From Isoetes taiwanensis (taxonomy: Eukaryota > Streptophyta > Lycopodiopsida > Isoetales > Isoetaceae): a DNA stretch of 64,000 nucleotides. Made by a program: the position numbers and the translations under genes. Positions 1-10,525 of the stretch are shown in pieces (positions within the stretch are counted from its first letter, which is position 1; each line of letters starts with the position of its first letter). The notes under the pieces were generated by a model, which ran no database searches, was not told the DNA's origin, and saw nothing but the letters and a program-made list of their open reading frames with translations. Location of the stretch: contig JAJEKV010000032.1 of assembly GCA_021234155.1 (NCBI GenBank), positions 5,029,835 through 5,093,834 of the forward strand, in the 5' to 3' direction.

Positions 1-27
1 GAGGAGTTCGAACCCGGACCCCAAACA
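1..27 (+). repeat. 3' tip of the 5' LTR of gypsy copy A
   Basis: The first 27 bases match the end of the other LTRs of this family (10465-10491, 27624-27650, 39078-39104), all ending in CCCGAACCC.GACCCCAAACA or a close variant with terminal CA. The rest of this LTR lies outside the window. Internal sequence begins at 28. Confidence 0.85.
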
Positions 28-46
28 CTGTCGCGCCCTGCGGGTC
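28..46 (+). promoter_or_regulatory. Primer binding site candidate of copy A (tRNA-Asp-like)
   Basis: The bases just after the LTR, CTGTCGCGCCCTGCGGG, and the same place in copy E (56068-56084, CTGTCGTCGCTGTCGGG) resemble the TGGCGCCGTTGCCGGGG primer site complementary to the 3' end of tRNA-Asp used by many plant OTA-clade gypsy elements. Several mismatches remain, so this is inferred mainly from position. Confidence 0.45.
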
Positions 47-76
47 TGATTTTCTCCTACTTTCTTACATAGCCAT

Positions 77-1690
77 ATGCATGCGCAATTTCACGCCCGG
101 AAGAACTCCTTTCTCGAGCGGCATCTGCGGCGGGCGCCATCGGCGTCGGGGAAGCTGTTGCGACATGTATGGATCTGCTTATGACATAGAGGGGAGGCCA
201 TCTTCGGTCTAGGGCTCGGTCCGCGCCACCCACCCCTCGTGTCGGTCTGTCCCGGTTCCCGCCCCAAAGCGTGCAAACATTGCTCACAACCTCGGTCCCC
301 TCATCATTATCGGGGGGCCTTATAAACTCAACCTTCTCAACCCATACTTTCATACCCACGAACATGCCTACATCCATCATTCTTGGGCCATCGCCACTTC
401 GCCCATGACCATCATCTCCCGGGGTGGGCCGGCTATCCACATGTCTCCTTTGCGCCTGCCCAGGAATATCCTTTCCCTCGTTTCCCCTTTGCTCTTCTGT
501 TTACAACCTTACGGATCTCAAAACCAATGCTCCGGCTACTTCGGTTTCTCAACCGCGATCACCCCTTCATCGAGGTCCGTCGGGGCACAATGCCAAATCC
601 ACCTCAACCTCAATATCCTCACTATCACGTTCCTGTCCAGCCCGGCACTTTCACATCTACCTTCGGACTCTGGCTGACTTATCCCACCTTTGGCAACCAC
701 GAAGGCAAAACCGTTAGACCAAAGTGCTTTCGGGCCCACATGGAAGAATTTGAGGCTCTAGGCTGTCCTAAATGGGCGCGCGCAACCTCAACTGAAATTT
801 CACATCTTTTCCACCACCTTGCGTGGCTCTCCTCATCAATGGCTCATGTCAACAAAAGCCATTGGAAACAAGACTTGGTCGAAATGCGCCTTTGCTTTTA
901 CGTCTCATTCTGGGACCCGCGGATGATGATCAACTTCATCTCAAGCAACTCAATGAACTTCAACAAGAGCCCGCAGATGCGCGGGATTTTTCGCGGATCG
1001 ACTTCACATTACGCTTCGATAAGCTCAAGGAGTACCCTACCTGAGCCAGTTGAGTGCGGTTTCTCCAAGGACTTCCTCACGCTATTCGACTCATGGTGAA
1101 TACTGCGTCCAAAACTTTGGAGCGGGCTATCGTTCTGTCAATCCCACTCGTCAATGTTTCCTCCCGTGGCTCTTCAAGAGCTCCCGTTCATTCCACCGTC
1201 ATGGTTCCACAAGCGGCTGTTCACCTCAACACGCTAATCCACAGGTAGCGATCAAATCTGGTGCCATATTTGCAAATATCAAGGCCATTTGGCCAATGAG
1301 TGCAACTCCACCAATGGCCGCCTCATTGCAAGCGATGCAACATGTGCAATCATGCCCGCGGAAGAGTGCACTTTCGCACTCATCCCACCGTTCATAACAA
1401 AATGGTTTATCAAGTACAAACCACACCTCGGTCCCAAGCGCACTATCGGCACCACCTCTTGGGTGCAGCCCGCGCAACTCTATCGACAGCGGGGACCAAC
1501 CACGGGGATCAACCAGCGTCCTCCTTTTGATCCTTCTAAAGCTTCGGTGCTATCAGCATCAGAATGGGGTCATACCACCGCGGCGTGCCCTCAACTTCCA
1601 CAAGTTCAGGTCCGGCTTCACGGCACAAATCCCGGACCACATCGGTCCGCCTCACGGCTTACCAACTCGGCTTGCTAATGGCAAACAAGG
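77..1690 (+). pseudogene. gag: gag of gypsy copy A (nucleocapsid with CCHC knuckle), broken
   Basis: Gag forms the particle that packages element RNA. The likely start at 77-79 aligns with the gag start of copy E (56112). Recognisable stretches lie in different frames: a capsid-like segment around 740-1130 (for example DFTLRFDKLKEY then RFLQGLPHAIRLMV, the usual spacing in retrotransposon gag) and one zinc knuckle, CHICKYQGHLANEC, at 1262-1303 with Cys-x2-Cys-x4-His-x4-Cys spacing. A proline- and basic-rich stretch follows to about 1800. At least three frame changes are needed, so no intact protein can be read. Copy B lacks this region and E keeps only the N-terminus. Confidence 0.75.
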
Positions 1691-2039
1691 CCCGCGACCA
1701 GTTCTCAAAAGCCCCCAAGGCGCCCTCGGCAATCCGCGCTATCAACCAGCTCCGACAAATCAACCTCGGTGGATCAACAAGCCCAGAGGGAAATTTTTGG
1801 GCACTTAATCCTCCCGTACGGCCGTCAAATTGGGTTGGTCTAGTTTCCGCCCGGACCAAGGCATCCGTCCCTTGACTATTATTCGGAAGGACCGCAGCAC
1901 GCGCTGCGGTTGACACCCTTCCTCATGAGGGCGAAAAAAAAAGGTTCACTTTGCACGACTTAGAAAAGCTCATGCCAAATGTCATGCCCAAAGTTAAGCC
2001 AAAGCATTTTGAATCTCATGCAAGCGGTGAAGGCGCACA

Positions 2040-2486
2040 TTGGCAAATGTTCATGCCACCACTTTCGAGCTCAACAAAGACCGCGATCCACCTTCAACAT
2101 CTCAACCTCCGCTCTCGGACATATCCCAATATTGCGGCGAGGTTGACTTACTCAAAAAAAGTTCTTTGCTTCCACGCCCGCGCCTCCGCACCGGTGGAAC
2201 CGGCCAGGATCCTTTTTCTCATGTACCTCTTGAACTCCAAGAGGAGCTTGCCAAGATCAAAATTCCTTTAAGCTTGGCAACCATTTTAAAACTTCGTCAC
2301 GCTCTCAAGGACCGGTTACCACTCCCAAGCTGTTTTGGTTGGGGGAACGTAGCTACCTCTACACCCACGGTCCATGCAGCGGTGGGAAATCAGCAAGTCA
2401 ACCATGTTCAAATCGATGGAGGTAGTGCGGTCAATCTCATCGCGGACAAACTCCGCAAAACAAATGGGCATCACACAACTCTTTAG
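2040..2486 (+). pseudogene. Aspartic protease domain of copy A
   Basis: The open frame of 148 codons contains VQIDGGSAVNLIADKL at about 2406-2453. This matches the retropepsin active-site region, with IDGGSxVNL in place of the usual hydrophobic-D-[ST]-G-[AS]; the DGGS form is common in plant gypsy proteases. The enzyme would cut the Gag-Pol polyprotein. The frame closes soon after the motif (stop at 2484-2486) and the flap region is in another frame, so the domain is damaged. It is absent from copy B. Confidence 0.7.
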
Positions 2487-3239
2487 TGCCCCATATGACA
2501 TCAAATTGGCTAATGGCCATATCCACGAGACCTCAAAGGCGTCACACCTATTCTACACATCAACATTGGTGATCTCCGGCTTTCCCATGGAATTTGGAGT
2601 TTGGAAAGGCTGGTGAAGATCGGTGACTATGAAATCTTTGGTGGGAAGACCCTTTCTCCGCCGGGCAAAGAGTATCCATTCTTGGGCCCGCGGACCCGTT
2701 AGTCATCCTGAGATGGTCATCTCAATGCCACAATGGACTTGCAAGCGGGCGGATCATTTCCGTTGACAATGCGGAACCCTCTCTCTCGGGAACGATTACG
2801 AAGGCGGCTCGAATATTTATCAAGTTCGGGCTACCCTGGCGGCGTGCGCCTCTGTCATCCTACCCGAATATATCGCGATCCTTGGGGAGAAATGACTCTT
2901 GATCGGGACCCGGTACGTGGCTGCCTTGCTTGACCCCTACGGCTCCTTGCAATCCGAATCAACGCGTTGATCACTTTTCGGATCACGGACACTCCGGCAA
3001 CTCCTGGCGATGTACCGCCCGTCATGAAGCAACCACTAGCTAGATGACGAGCAACCTCTCTTTTTACCCGCGCAAAAGTGCCGCGCGTCGGTTATGCTCC
3101 AACCTCACGCACATTGTCGGGGATCTTGAAGTCATACCCCATATTCCGGACTCACGAAGTCGAAATTGTGGATGTTGGCAACAATCAACTTTGTCGTATT
3201 CTGCAAACCTTCCGGCTCCTTATCGTAACGGGGGCGTCC

Positions 3240-4110
3240 GCGGCTGTTCAAAAATTCAAACACATTTTAAGCTGGAGTTACAAAGATCTGCGGGGAATCA
3301 ACAAAAGCTTGGGGGAACTCACCATTCCTACCAAATCGATGCGACCCGGTGTAGCAGCGGCGATCTGAGGCTCAACCCTAATTACAGTGATGGCGTCAAA
3401 GAAATTGACAAACTCCTTCTTGCGGGGTTTGATCTATGAGGTCAAACATTACGAATGGGTGAGCCCTATCGTCATTGCCCTTAAGCACAATGGTAAGATC
3501 GGCGTGCGTGTAGACTATCGAAAACTCAATCCGGCCGCGGGCGTGATCATTTTCCACTTCCTTCCGCGGACCAAGTTACGGAAGAAGTGGTGGGGACATG
3601 AGATGTACTCCTTTATGGATGGTTTCTCGGCTGCAATCAGGATCTCCATCAAAGAATCGATCAACTCAAGACCACTTTCACCACCCCCATTGTAGTCACT
3701 TTTGCCTACAAGGTGGTTCCTTTTGGATTATCCAACTCTCCTTCAACATTTCAGCGCATCATGCTCTCCGTTTTTCATGATTTCATGAAGGAAAATCCCT
3801 TCTTGCAAATTTTTCAAGATGACTTCTCGCCTCTGAGTTCCATGGCTGACCATTTGGATAAATTGGAACTTCGTCTTTCAGAAATGTGATGAGTCCGCAT
3901 TAGTCTCAATCACGAGAAATGCACCTTTTGCGTCACTTACGGTGTTACGTTAGGCCATGTTGTCGACAAAGCGGGGCATCACCAGCGATCACGCCAAAAT
4001 CGGTTGTGTGCTAAAAGCTCAAGCACCGGCCAATATCAAAGAGACCGCAGCTCTTTCCTAGGAAGGTCAATTATTACTCCACCTTCATACGGGACTGGCG
4101 ACCATTGCGG
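3240..4110 (+). pseudogene. Reverse transcriptase of copy A, frameshifted
   Basis: The start of the RT module is readable in pieces: the pre-RT segment with NLGELTIPTK-like sequence (about 3295-3345), YEVKHYEWVSPIVIALKHNGK at 3436-3498, VDYRKLNP, MDGFS (3615-3630), and a catalytic-loop equivalent FQDDF near 3806-3820 where Y/F-x-DD is expected. A primer-grip-like region and a 'FLGxVNYY' remnant follow to about 4080. Frames change repeatedly. An in-frame TAG precedes the module near 3352 and is also present in copy B. RT would copy the element RNA into DNA. Confidence 0.75.
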
Positions 4111-4189
4111 ATCCCATTCATAAACTCACGGGTGGCGAATCCACAGGCTTGGAATTCCCGGTGAGGAAGGCTTCCAACGGTTTGAAGCT

Positions 4190-4660
4190 TTTTGCTTACT
4201 CGGGCACGGTACTTGTTCCTCCTCAATGGGACAAGCCCTTTCCGTTCATGTCGATGTCTCCGCGTTTGCTATTGGGCTGTTCTTTCTCAAGAATATGATC
4301 GCGCTGCGATAAACCAAATGCTATGCCGGTAGAAAACTCAATTCTGCTGGCGCGCACTATTACGCCCGCGGGCGTGAAGCTTTGGGTCTCATTTTACGTG
4401 TCCAGCGCTTCCGTCATTACCTTTTGGGCGATCAAATCAAGTTCTTTGTGGACCACCAAGCACTTCTCTATTTGATCAACAAATCCATGCCGCGATTAGC
4501 ATTGCTTTCGTTGGGTCCTTCTTCTCCAAAATTTGCTCCTTTTGAAATGGTTCATAAAGGCTGGCAAATCTCATGTTGTTCGGATTATCTTTCCGCATCC
4601 ACCGCGGATGATCCGCAGCGAGGAGTCTCGGGCGCTTCCACGATGCTCAACTTTTTTTAG
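4190..4660 (+). pseudogene. RNase H domain of copy A
   Basis: This part matches the intact RNase H of copy B (11480-11900). Visible pieces are the VPPQWDKP segment before the first catalytic Asp, and ALGLILRVQRFRHYLLGDQIKFFVDHQALLYLINKS at 4379-4486, which carries the typical FVDHQAL motif. The enzyme removes the RNA strand of the RNA:DNA hybrid. Several indels interrupt it, and the sequence after 4490 differs from B where B reads through TGQIARW. Confidence 0.7.
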
Positions 4661-4679
4661 TCACGGCAACACCACATTG

Positions 4680-5960
4680 GTTCCATGATTTTCAGCGGTA
4701 CCTCCTCACGGTGCTCTTCCACGAGAAGATGAGGCGGCTCTCTCACCTAGGCGACAATCCGTTAAGCCATCAATTTCTCAGGAGGTCGGTGACTACACCA
4801 TGGTTGCGGGACATCTCTACAAAAAATAAGGACACCATCCTTGACGCTGTGTTTCTCCCTCATGAAGTTCGGACATTGTTAGAAGCTCATCAAGGGCTCG
4901 GTGGTGGTCATTTTCATGGTGACACCACGGCGCATAAAATTCTTCTTGCGGGTATTATTGGCCCGCGCTCTTCAAAGATGCTCCGCCCGCGCCCGCCGTG
5001 TGGCGCTTGCCCGGGTGGGGCCTTCCGCGGCCCGTGGCGGCTCTTCCCTTGGCGCCCCGTTAAGCCCGCGCCACTTCCCTTCGGCAAATGGGGAATGGAC
5101 TTTGTGGGACCTATAGACCCTCGGCGGCGGCACACTTTCGTGCGATACATCTGGTTCTCAGCGACTCGCCACCAAATGGGCGGAAGCTTGTGCACTTCGG
5201 AACAACAACTGCTTTGCAAAACACGGCCCGAGTCCTCTATCAACAAATCATCCGCGATTGAAACCCCCGGGTGGTCGGTGATCGTGGTGTTCATTTCATC
5301 AATCATACTATCAAAGAGCTGTGGATTATCTCTTGATACATCATCACAAAAGCACACCTTACTATCCTCAAGGCAATGGGTTGGCGAAAGCACCAACAAA
5401 ACTCTGGTCACCATTCTCAAGAAAATTTGTGGCGCTTCCGCCTGAGTTAGCGGAACAAAACTTCCCTCTGATTCTTTGGGCCTACAATACTTGTTTCAAG
5501 ATTGCTTTCTGGGTCACCTCCTTTTAAATTGGTTTATGGTCAGGGAAGCTCTCATGCCCTTTGAATTCATTCTTCCAACACTCCGGTTTCAAGGCTCTTG
5601 CTCATAATCCACCGGTTTGCTCTCAAAGAGCGGGTCTATCAATTAGAAACGTTGGATGAACTTAGCGGGGATGCTTATATTAGGTGTTCTTCATGGACAA
5701 CGGTTGCAAAAATCTTTACATGACAAGCGTTTGAAGACAAAAACATTCAAACAAGGAGATTTGGTTCTTCTTTATGATTCCGGTACAAAAATTTTCGGGT
5801 AAACTCAAGTTTAGTTGGCTTGGCCCTTATCAAATTGTTCAAGTGGTTAGACCAAGTGTTTTCCAACTTCGGCTGAATTAGATGGCACTCCATTACCTAC
5901 ATTAGTTAATGGTTTTAGATCTCAAAGCATTTCAGCACCACGAGAAAGTGAACATCCCAA
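4680..5960 (+). pseudogene. Integrase of copy A, broken
   Basis: A 244-codon frame (4711-5445) holds HEVRTLLEAHQGLGGGHFHG, the His-His half of the zinc-binding HHCC domain, and KWGMDFVGPIDP, the start of the catalytic core with its first Asp (about 5086-5121). The CxxC half is garbled compared with CDVC in copy B. The C-terminal part (5500-5960) is readable only in fragments such as the GDLVLLYDS segment and the GPYQIVQVV-like GPY/F motif. Integrase would insert the element DNA. It aligns along its length with 11930-12609 plus 20288-20954 of copy B. Confidence 0.75.
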
Positions 5961-6123
5961 CACGAGAGGCAGTTCGAGAATCAAACACCACGAGAAAAGT
6001 GACTAGAAAGGCGGTAGATTATATTATAGTGGAGAATTTTTACAAAATGTGGCGCAGCCGGCTATTTCGCTATGGGCACTGCCCTATATACAAAAAGCGG
6101 GCTCGAGCCCTATCTACTAAGTC

Positions 6124-6705
6124 CTAAGAGGAAAAACCCTCTACTCGGGGTTGGGCGGAGGTGATCTTGAGGAGATGGTAGAGGTTACGCTCCGGATCCC
6201 GCCGAAGGTCTGCGAGAACCACCTCCATCCGTTGGTCTTGGTCGGGATGTTCACCATCCCGGCACACCAACCGTCCATGCGAATGCCCGCGGTTGTGGCG
6301 GCGCCCGAAGATCGAGCAGTTCATCTTACAAGTGATCCACTCGGCGGTTAAATGGGCATGGTGCAATCTTCGTTCAAACCGGCGGCGGCCATCTTGGCGC
6401 CATCCGGATGCCTTCCGTTTCTCTCGGTTAGTCTTATATAGCCAGGCGAGGACCTCCTTGTCGGCGTGGACCAATCACACAAATCGCCAGCGTGGTTTGC
6501 AATGCAAGGCTATTTCTAAAAGGAGAATCTGTTCTCCCGCCGCATATCTAGCAATGGTACCTTCCGACACATTCCTTTTAATGATATCCCACTTGAGTTG
6601 CCGGCATTGAATGCCATTCCTTCTTTCCACGCCGTCGAACATTAATGGGTGTCCTTTGCCATCTGTCACATCGATCTTTCTTTCCGTCTCATCCTCACCG
6701 TCCAT
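6124..6705 (-). CDS. Antisense ORF of copy A between integrase and accessory ORF
   Basis: Two minus-strand frames, 6705-6475 (76 codons) and 6474-6124 (116 codons), lie back to back in opposite orientation to pol. Copy B has the counterpart at 21650-21081. Shared protein segments include KxDIIKxNVSxxT(I/M)ARYA, EWITCKMN, and a C-terminal block with RNRG, HPDP/HPDQ, MEVV, LRxDPExxLYHxLxITSA. Such conservation in two diverged copies argues for a real protein rather than a shadow frame. I do not recognise a family. Antisense ORFs downstream of pol are known in plant Tat-lineage elements (for example Grande), which is the closest precedent I can name. The break between the two frames is probably a frameshift. 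Confidence 0.55.
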
Positions 6706-6941
6706 TGCTTCTCCCTTACGTTTTTGGGGACTTAGCCAAATTTTTGCCTCTCAATCCCTTCTTACGCATCTCTTGACACCTGGCATCATCAGCGGTTCTG
6801 TTTACGCACTCTTCATACCTCTTCACCTCCGGTTGTTAAGCCCTAAAACAAACCTTTTAGTTCCTCTGCGCCTTCATCCTCCGTGCTTTCGACTTTCGTC
6901 TTCCGCCTTTGGCATCTCTCTTAGTTACGCAAATCATTCTC

Positions 6942-9910
6942 ATGGCTGCCCCAAGATTTTCTACACTTCAAACTCTTTGCTCCCAAGGATCCGGCCCTTT
7001 TTGCATCGTATCCTTCTTGGCGCCCACTTTCCGCGAAGCCCTTGTTGGCCCCAATAAAGGCGTCGCTGAGCGACACCAGCTTCTGAATTTTCTCAAATGG
7101 AACTTCGGCTCCAAATCACGCCCGATTCGCGGCGGTTCATCGCCAATATTGTTAACGACCGCAAAGGTACACCCTTGTGGTCGATGGCACCACTATTTCA
7201 TTGACTCAACACTTGATTTCTGAGGTATTTCATATTCCCTTGCACACTCCTTGTGTATCATGGTGCGCTATCTGGGGATATTGATGTCACGCGAGTTTGG
7301 TGCACACACTTATCACGCCAATGTCCATCGTCGACCAATATCGACAAGCCTCATGAGACCTTTGTAAAATTTTTTGTGGCGCAAATTCCTTGGGTATTCT
7401 ATCAAGAACACCCATATCAATAAACCTTTCTATAACCTGGTCCTTCTTTGCTACACACTCCAAGCACCACATAGATTGGCCCCAAATGATGTTCTATCGT
7501 CTTCTCCAAGAAATGGACGCCGGGTACCACTTCCATTTCTGAAGTTTACGTGGGGAGGGCACTTTCAAGCCCTCATCGTCATTACTTCCCTCCCACACCA
7601 CCAAATTCTCATACTTCCACTCGGTAGCTCCCTTCCGGTCAATCACCAAGTTGGCACATCCGCCCATCTTCCCTGGTCATGACCACGGTCACACTCATGT
7701 CCTTTGTCTCTTCCTCCTTCTACACCATCCACTTCACACCATTTTTCACAAACCTCCCACACCGGGCAGCGACCAATTCCACCACCACAACACCCTCGTC
7801 GGTTGTTGTATCGGTATCGGCCGGGATGCTCAAGCTGCTTTGCACTTAAGTTCTGAGGAATCCCAAGGCGGCTCTTATGGCCGGGGTTCAACGGGCACTA
7901 GTGGCCTCGATGCGGTACACCAAGACCTTCAAAGCTGCAAGCGCCCAAGTTGCAACTTTGGAAGCCAAACTTCAAGACAAGCATGAAGCTCTCTTACGGG
8001 CTCATGCGGATCTCAAAATACACAAGCTCAAGTCACCAACTTCGCGGTCGGCGGGCTCGGCTCGGTCCGAAATTGAGACTCTATTGGAGCACAACAAGTC
8101 CAAAGCTGCTCTCACGAGTACCAAGGATGAAGATATTGCTAAACTCAATGCCTTGTACTTTCGGGCGTGTGAAAACTTCCGCACTCAAGTTCAAAATCTT
8201 TCAGCCGAGATGCTCAAGTTGCCTCCTTGGCGGCTCGGCTTTCTACCACCAGACCTCTCGGATCACCTCTCTTCAAGATCGAAACTACGGAGGTGCGAAA
8301 ACGAAAAAATACTTCGATGGCGGAGATTGCGGTGCTTCGTCTCAATACACCGGGGAAATCTTCCTCCCAGGTCAATCCTTCTCAGAAGCGGGTCCGTGAC
8401 CAGTCACGCCTCCTACTTGAAAAGGAAAATAGGATCCGTGATCTCGAACAACATTTGCGGCAAGCTATTGATCTGGCGATGAGGCTCAAACCAAACTTGG
8501 CGCCCGGACTTCAATTCTTCCGCGAGAATGCCGGTGGACTTCCCGCTCCCTCCTGCTATCATGATTATGTGGTTTGCTCGGCGCCACCTCTTCCTTTCAA
8601 AGTGGCACGCGGTGATGGCCACAATGGATATCCCAGCGGCGGTGCTGATTTTTTCTCCGGTTTGGCGAACTCTCCATTGAAGACAAAGGGTTGTGTTGTG
8701 CCCTTGTTGTCTTTGATCTCATACACTGTGCCGATCCCGACTTTCTCACTTTCCGCGTGGTTCAGCCCATGGCTTATATTTTTCATGATTTCTATCTGGG
8801 TGATACACAGGAAAATTTTGGCAATGGGCCACGCCAGCTGTTCCAGGGTGACCCCACTGCGCAATGGGTGCTTCAGGATAACAATCCATATCTTGCGGAT
8901 CCTGCTCAGACCAAAACTTTTCATCAGGAGTACATGCCTGAGCTTGCCAATCATTTATCTCTCGGCAAGCCCGGCGGCTACAACAAATAAGGAAGTATCT
9001 AGGACATCCAGAAGATCTTCCCTATGCACAAGTCTATATCACGGCAGCCTCGGCGGTTTACAATCGATTCTGGGCTCGTTGGATAGCAAGGCGGTCCCCA
9101 CGGGATGGGATAGCCCTCTGTCAACTCTCAACTCTCTGCTTCTCTTTGGGATCGGTGGTGTCGGGCACTTGATCCGGATCTTGTCGATCAATTCAGGAGG
9201 CCTTTCGGCAACCCATGCGGGCATGGTTCCTTCTCCCTATGCTTCCACTGTGTACCTCCACGCCCGGGTTCCCCGACTTCGATTGGCGCCTTCCTTTTTG
9301 GACCAAGGTCATGGATGGTCATGCGGTGGACACTACCTCAGATCTCGGCGGATCTCCGGTGGGATCCGTTTTTTGTTAAGCCCGATCACATTGGGAAGAA
9401 GGTGCTACTCTGGACAACACCACAAATTGGATCTACATTGCTAATGGCGTGGTTGGCAACGGCCCGGCGGATGCGCTTCATGGTCTCAACACCTTCTTGC
9501 GAGCGCCTCCACCTCACGATCCTTACATCCATCTTCAAAGCGGGGATTTCTGCGCCCTCAAATGCATTTTGCTTTCGGCTCCTTAAATCGGCGGCGTCCC
9601 ATTTTCAACTTTGCAATCCAAATGCCGGCGTCGGTGCTTTTGGCCTTGAACTGTCTCCTCATGGAGTGTCGGTACATTTCTTGAGGCGCCCGCGGCGCGA
9701 AAGACATGAGTGCGGCTCTCGTTTTCTTATTGATGCTGATCACGCCCTTGGCCAAGACACACCTCAAAGCTCTTCAATCCGCGCCAAGATCTCATCGGCC
9801 CGATTACCATAATGGGGCCCGTCCTCACTCCCCGGTGAGGATCACTGGTGATGGCTTCCCCTCCGAAGCGGCTTCCTCCTTTTCTTCACTCGAGTGTCGT
9901 TTGGTGGGGG
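6942..9910 (+). pseudogene. Accessory ORF of copy A (unknown three-part protein)
   Basis: The start MAAPRFSTLQ at 6942 aligns with MAAPPKFPQLQ of copy B (21872). The order of parts is: an N-terminal globular region (6942-7500); a Ser/Pro/His-rich linker; a coiled-coil stretch (about 7890-8480, for example QLWKPNF... and SRLLLEKENRIRDLEQHLRQ); a C-terminal globular region with RVVQPMAYIFHDFYLGDTQ-like sequence at 8753-8812; and a further 3' extension from about 9230 to 9910 that is missing from B and C but present in E. It shows no signal peptide, no membrane span and no envelope-like feature. Many frameshifts make it unreadable as one protein. Confidence 0.6.
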
Positions 9911-9912
9911 AG

Positions 9913-10491
9913 TGTTAGTCCCTGTGCCTCTGATACGGGACTATTCATCATATCGTCGGACCAGGTCAAGCTCAAAGATCCTCGGTCAACCCGCGGGTCG
10001 GGACATCCAAGCCTCCCGCGAGAGACTAAGCGAGCCGCCTTGATCAAAGCCTTTGGCGGTCAACAAGAGGCGCCCGCTCCGGACAAGTGACTGACCCGTC
10101 CTTGCCCGTCGGCGTCGGTGATTCTAGGCACTTCAAGAGGCACCGCCAACTTTCCTGCAAATCGAGGCCTCCTTCCAGAGTCGGCACGAGATCGATCCAG
10201 AGTGTCTATATTGGGCCCAAGGCCATTGTACTATATATATGAGTAGAGTTAGCTCATAAGTTTTAGATGAGTTTTGAGTCTTGTCTCCTTTTCGGTTTTC
10301 TCTCTATTAGCGAGCTCATGTATTTTCATCATTGATATCAAGGAAGCTTATCATCTTTCTTTCATTTGTTACATTCTCTTCTTTTTTTCTCTTTCAGCAA
10401 ATCCCGTGACATAGTCCCCTCGGACTCTCTGTTAGATCCACGGGTCCTCACAGGGGCTGTCTTCCGAGTTCCCGAACCCGGACCCCAAACA
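9913..10491 (+). repeat. LTR (3' LTR of copy A, also abutting copy B)
   Basis: This 579-bp LTR starts TGTTAGTCCC and ends CCCCAAACA. A TATA-like ATATATATGAGTAG lies at about 10232-10245 after 'GGCCATTGTACT', a block kept in every LTR of the family and probably the core promoter. The sequence that follows is not an LTR-proximal internal region but the middle of pol, so either the 5' half of copy B was deleted or A and B were joined by recombination. Confidence 0.85.
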
Positions 10492-10525
10492 ACATCTATC
10501 ATGCAGGGGGCTTCCCACTGCGGGA

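Larger units (their letters stand above)
28..9912 (+). mobile_element. Ty3/gypsy LTR retrotransposon copy A, internal region
   Basis: This is the most complete copy of the family in the window. Going 5' to 3' it shows gag with one CCHC zinc knuckle, an aspartic protease, RT, RNase H, an integrase with zinc and GPY-type C-terminal parts, an antisense ORF, and a long accessory ORF that runs to the 3' LTR. No chromodomain is visible. The coding order protease-RT-RNaseH-integrase makes it Ty3/gypsy; the primer site and the extra post-pol genes suggest the OTA (Athila/Tat) branch. Nearly every gene is broken by small indels, many at CAG/CTG positions, so damage may be partly technical. A polypurine tract (GGTGGGGGAG) sits at 9903-9912 immediately before the 3' LTR. 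Confidence 0.9.

Noticed and set aside
57-440. 127-codon minus-strand frame over the start of copy A
   Set aside because: It overlaps gag, has no counterpart in E, and is Arg/Pro-rich as expected of a GC-rich shadow frame.
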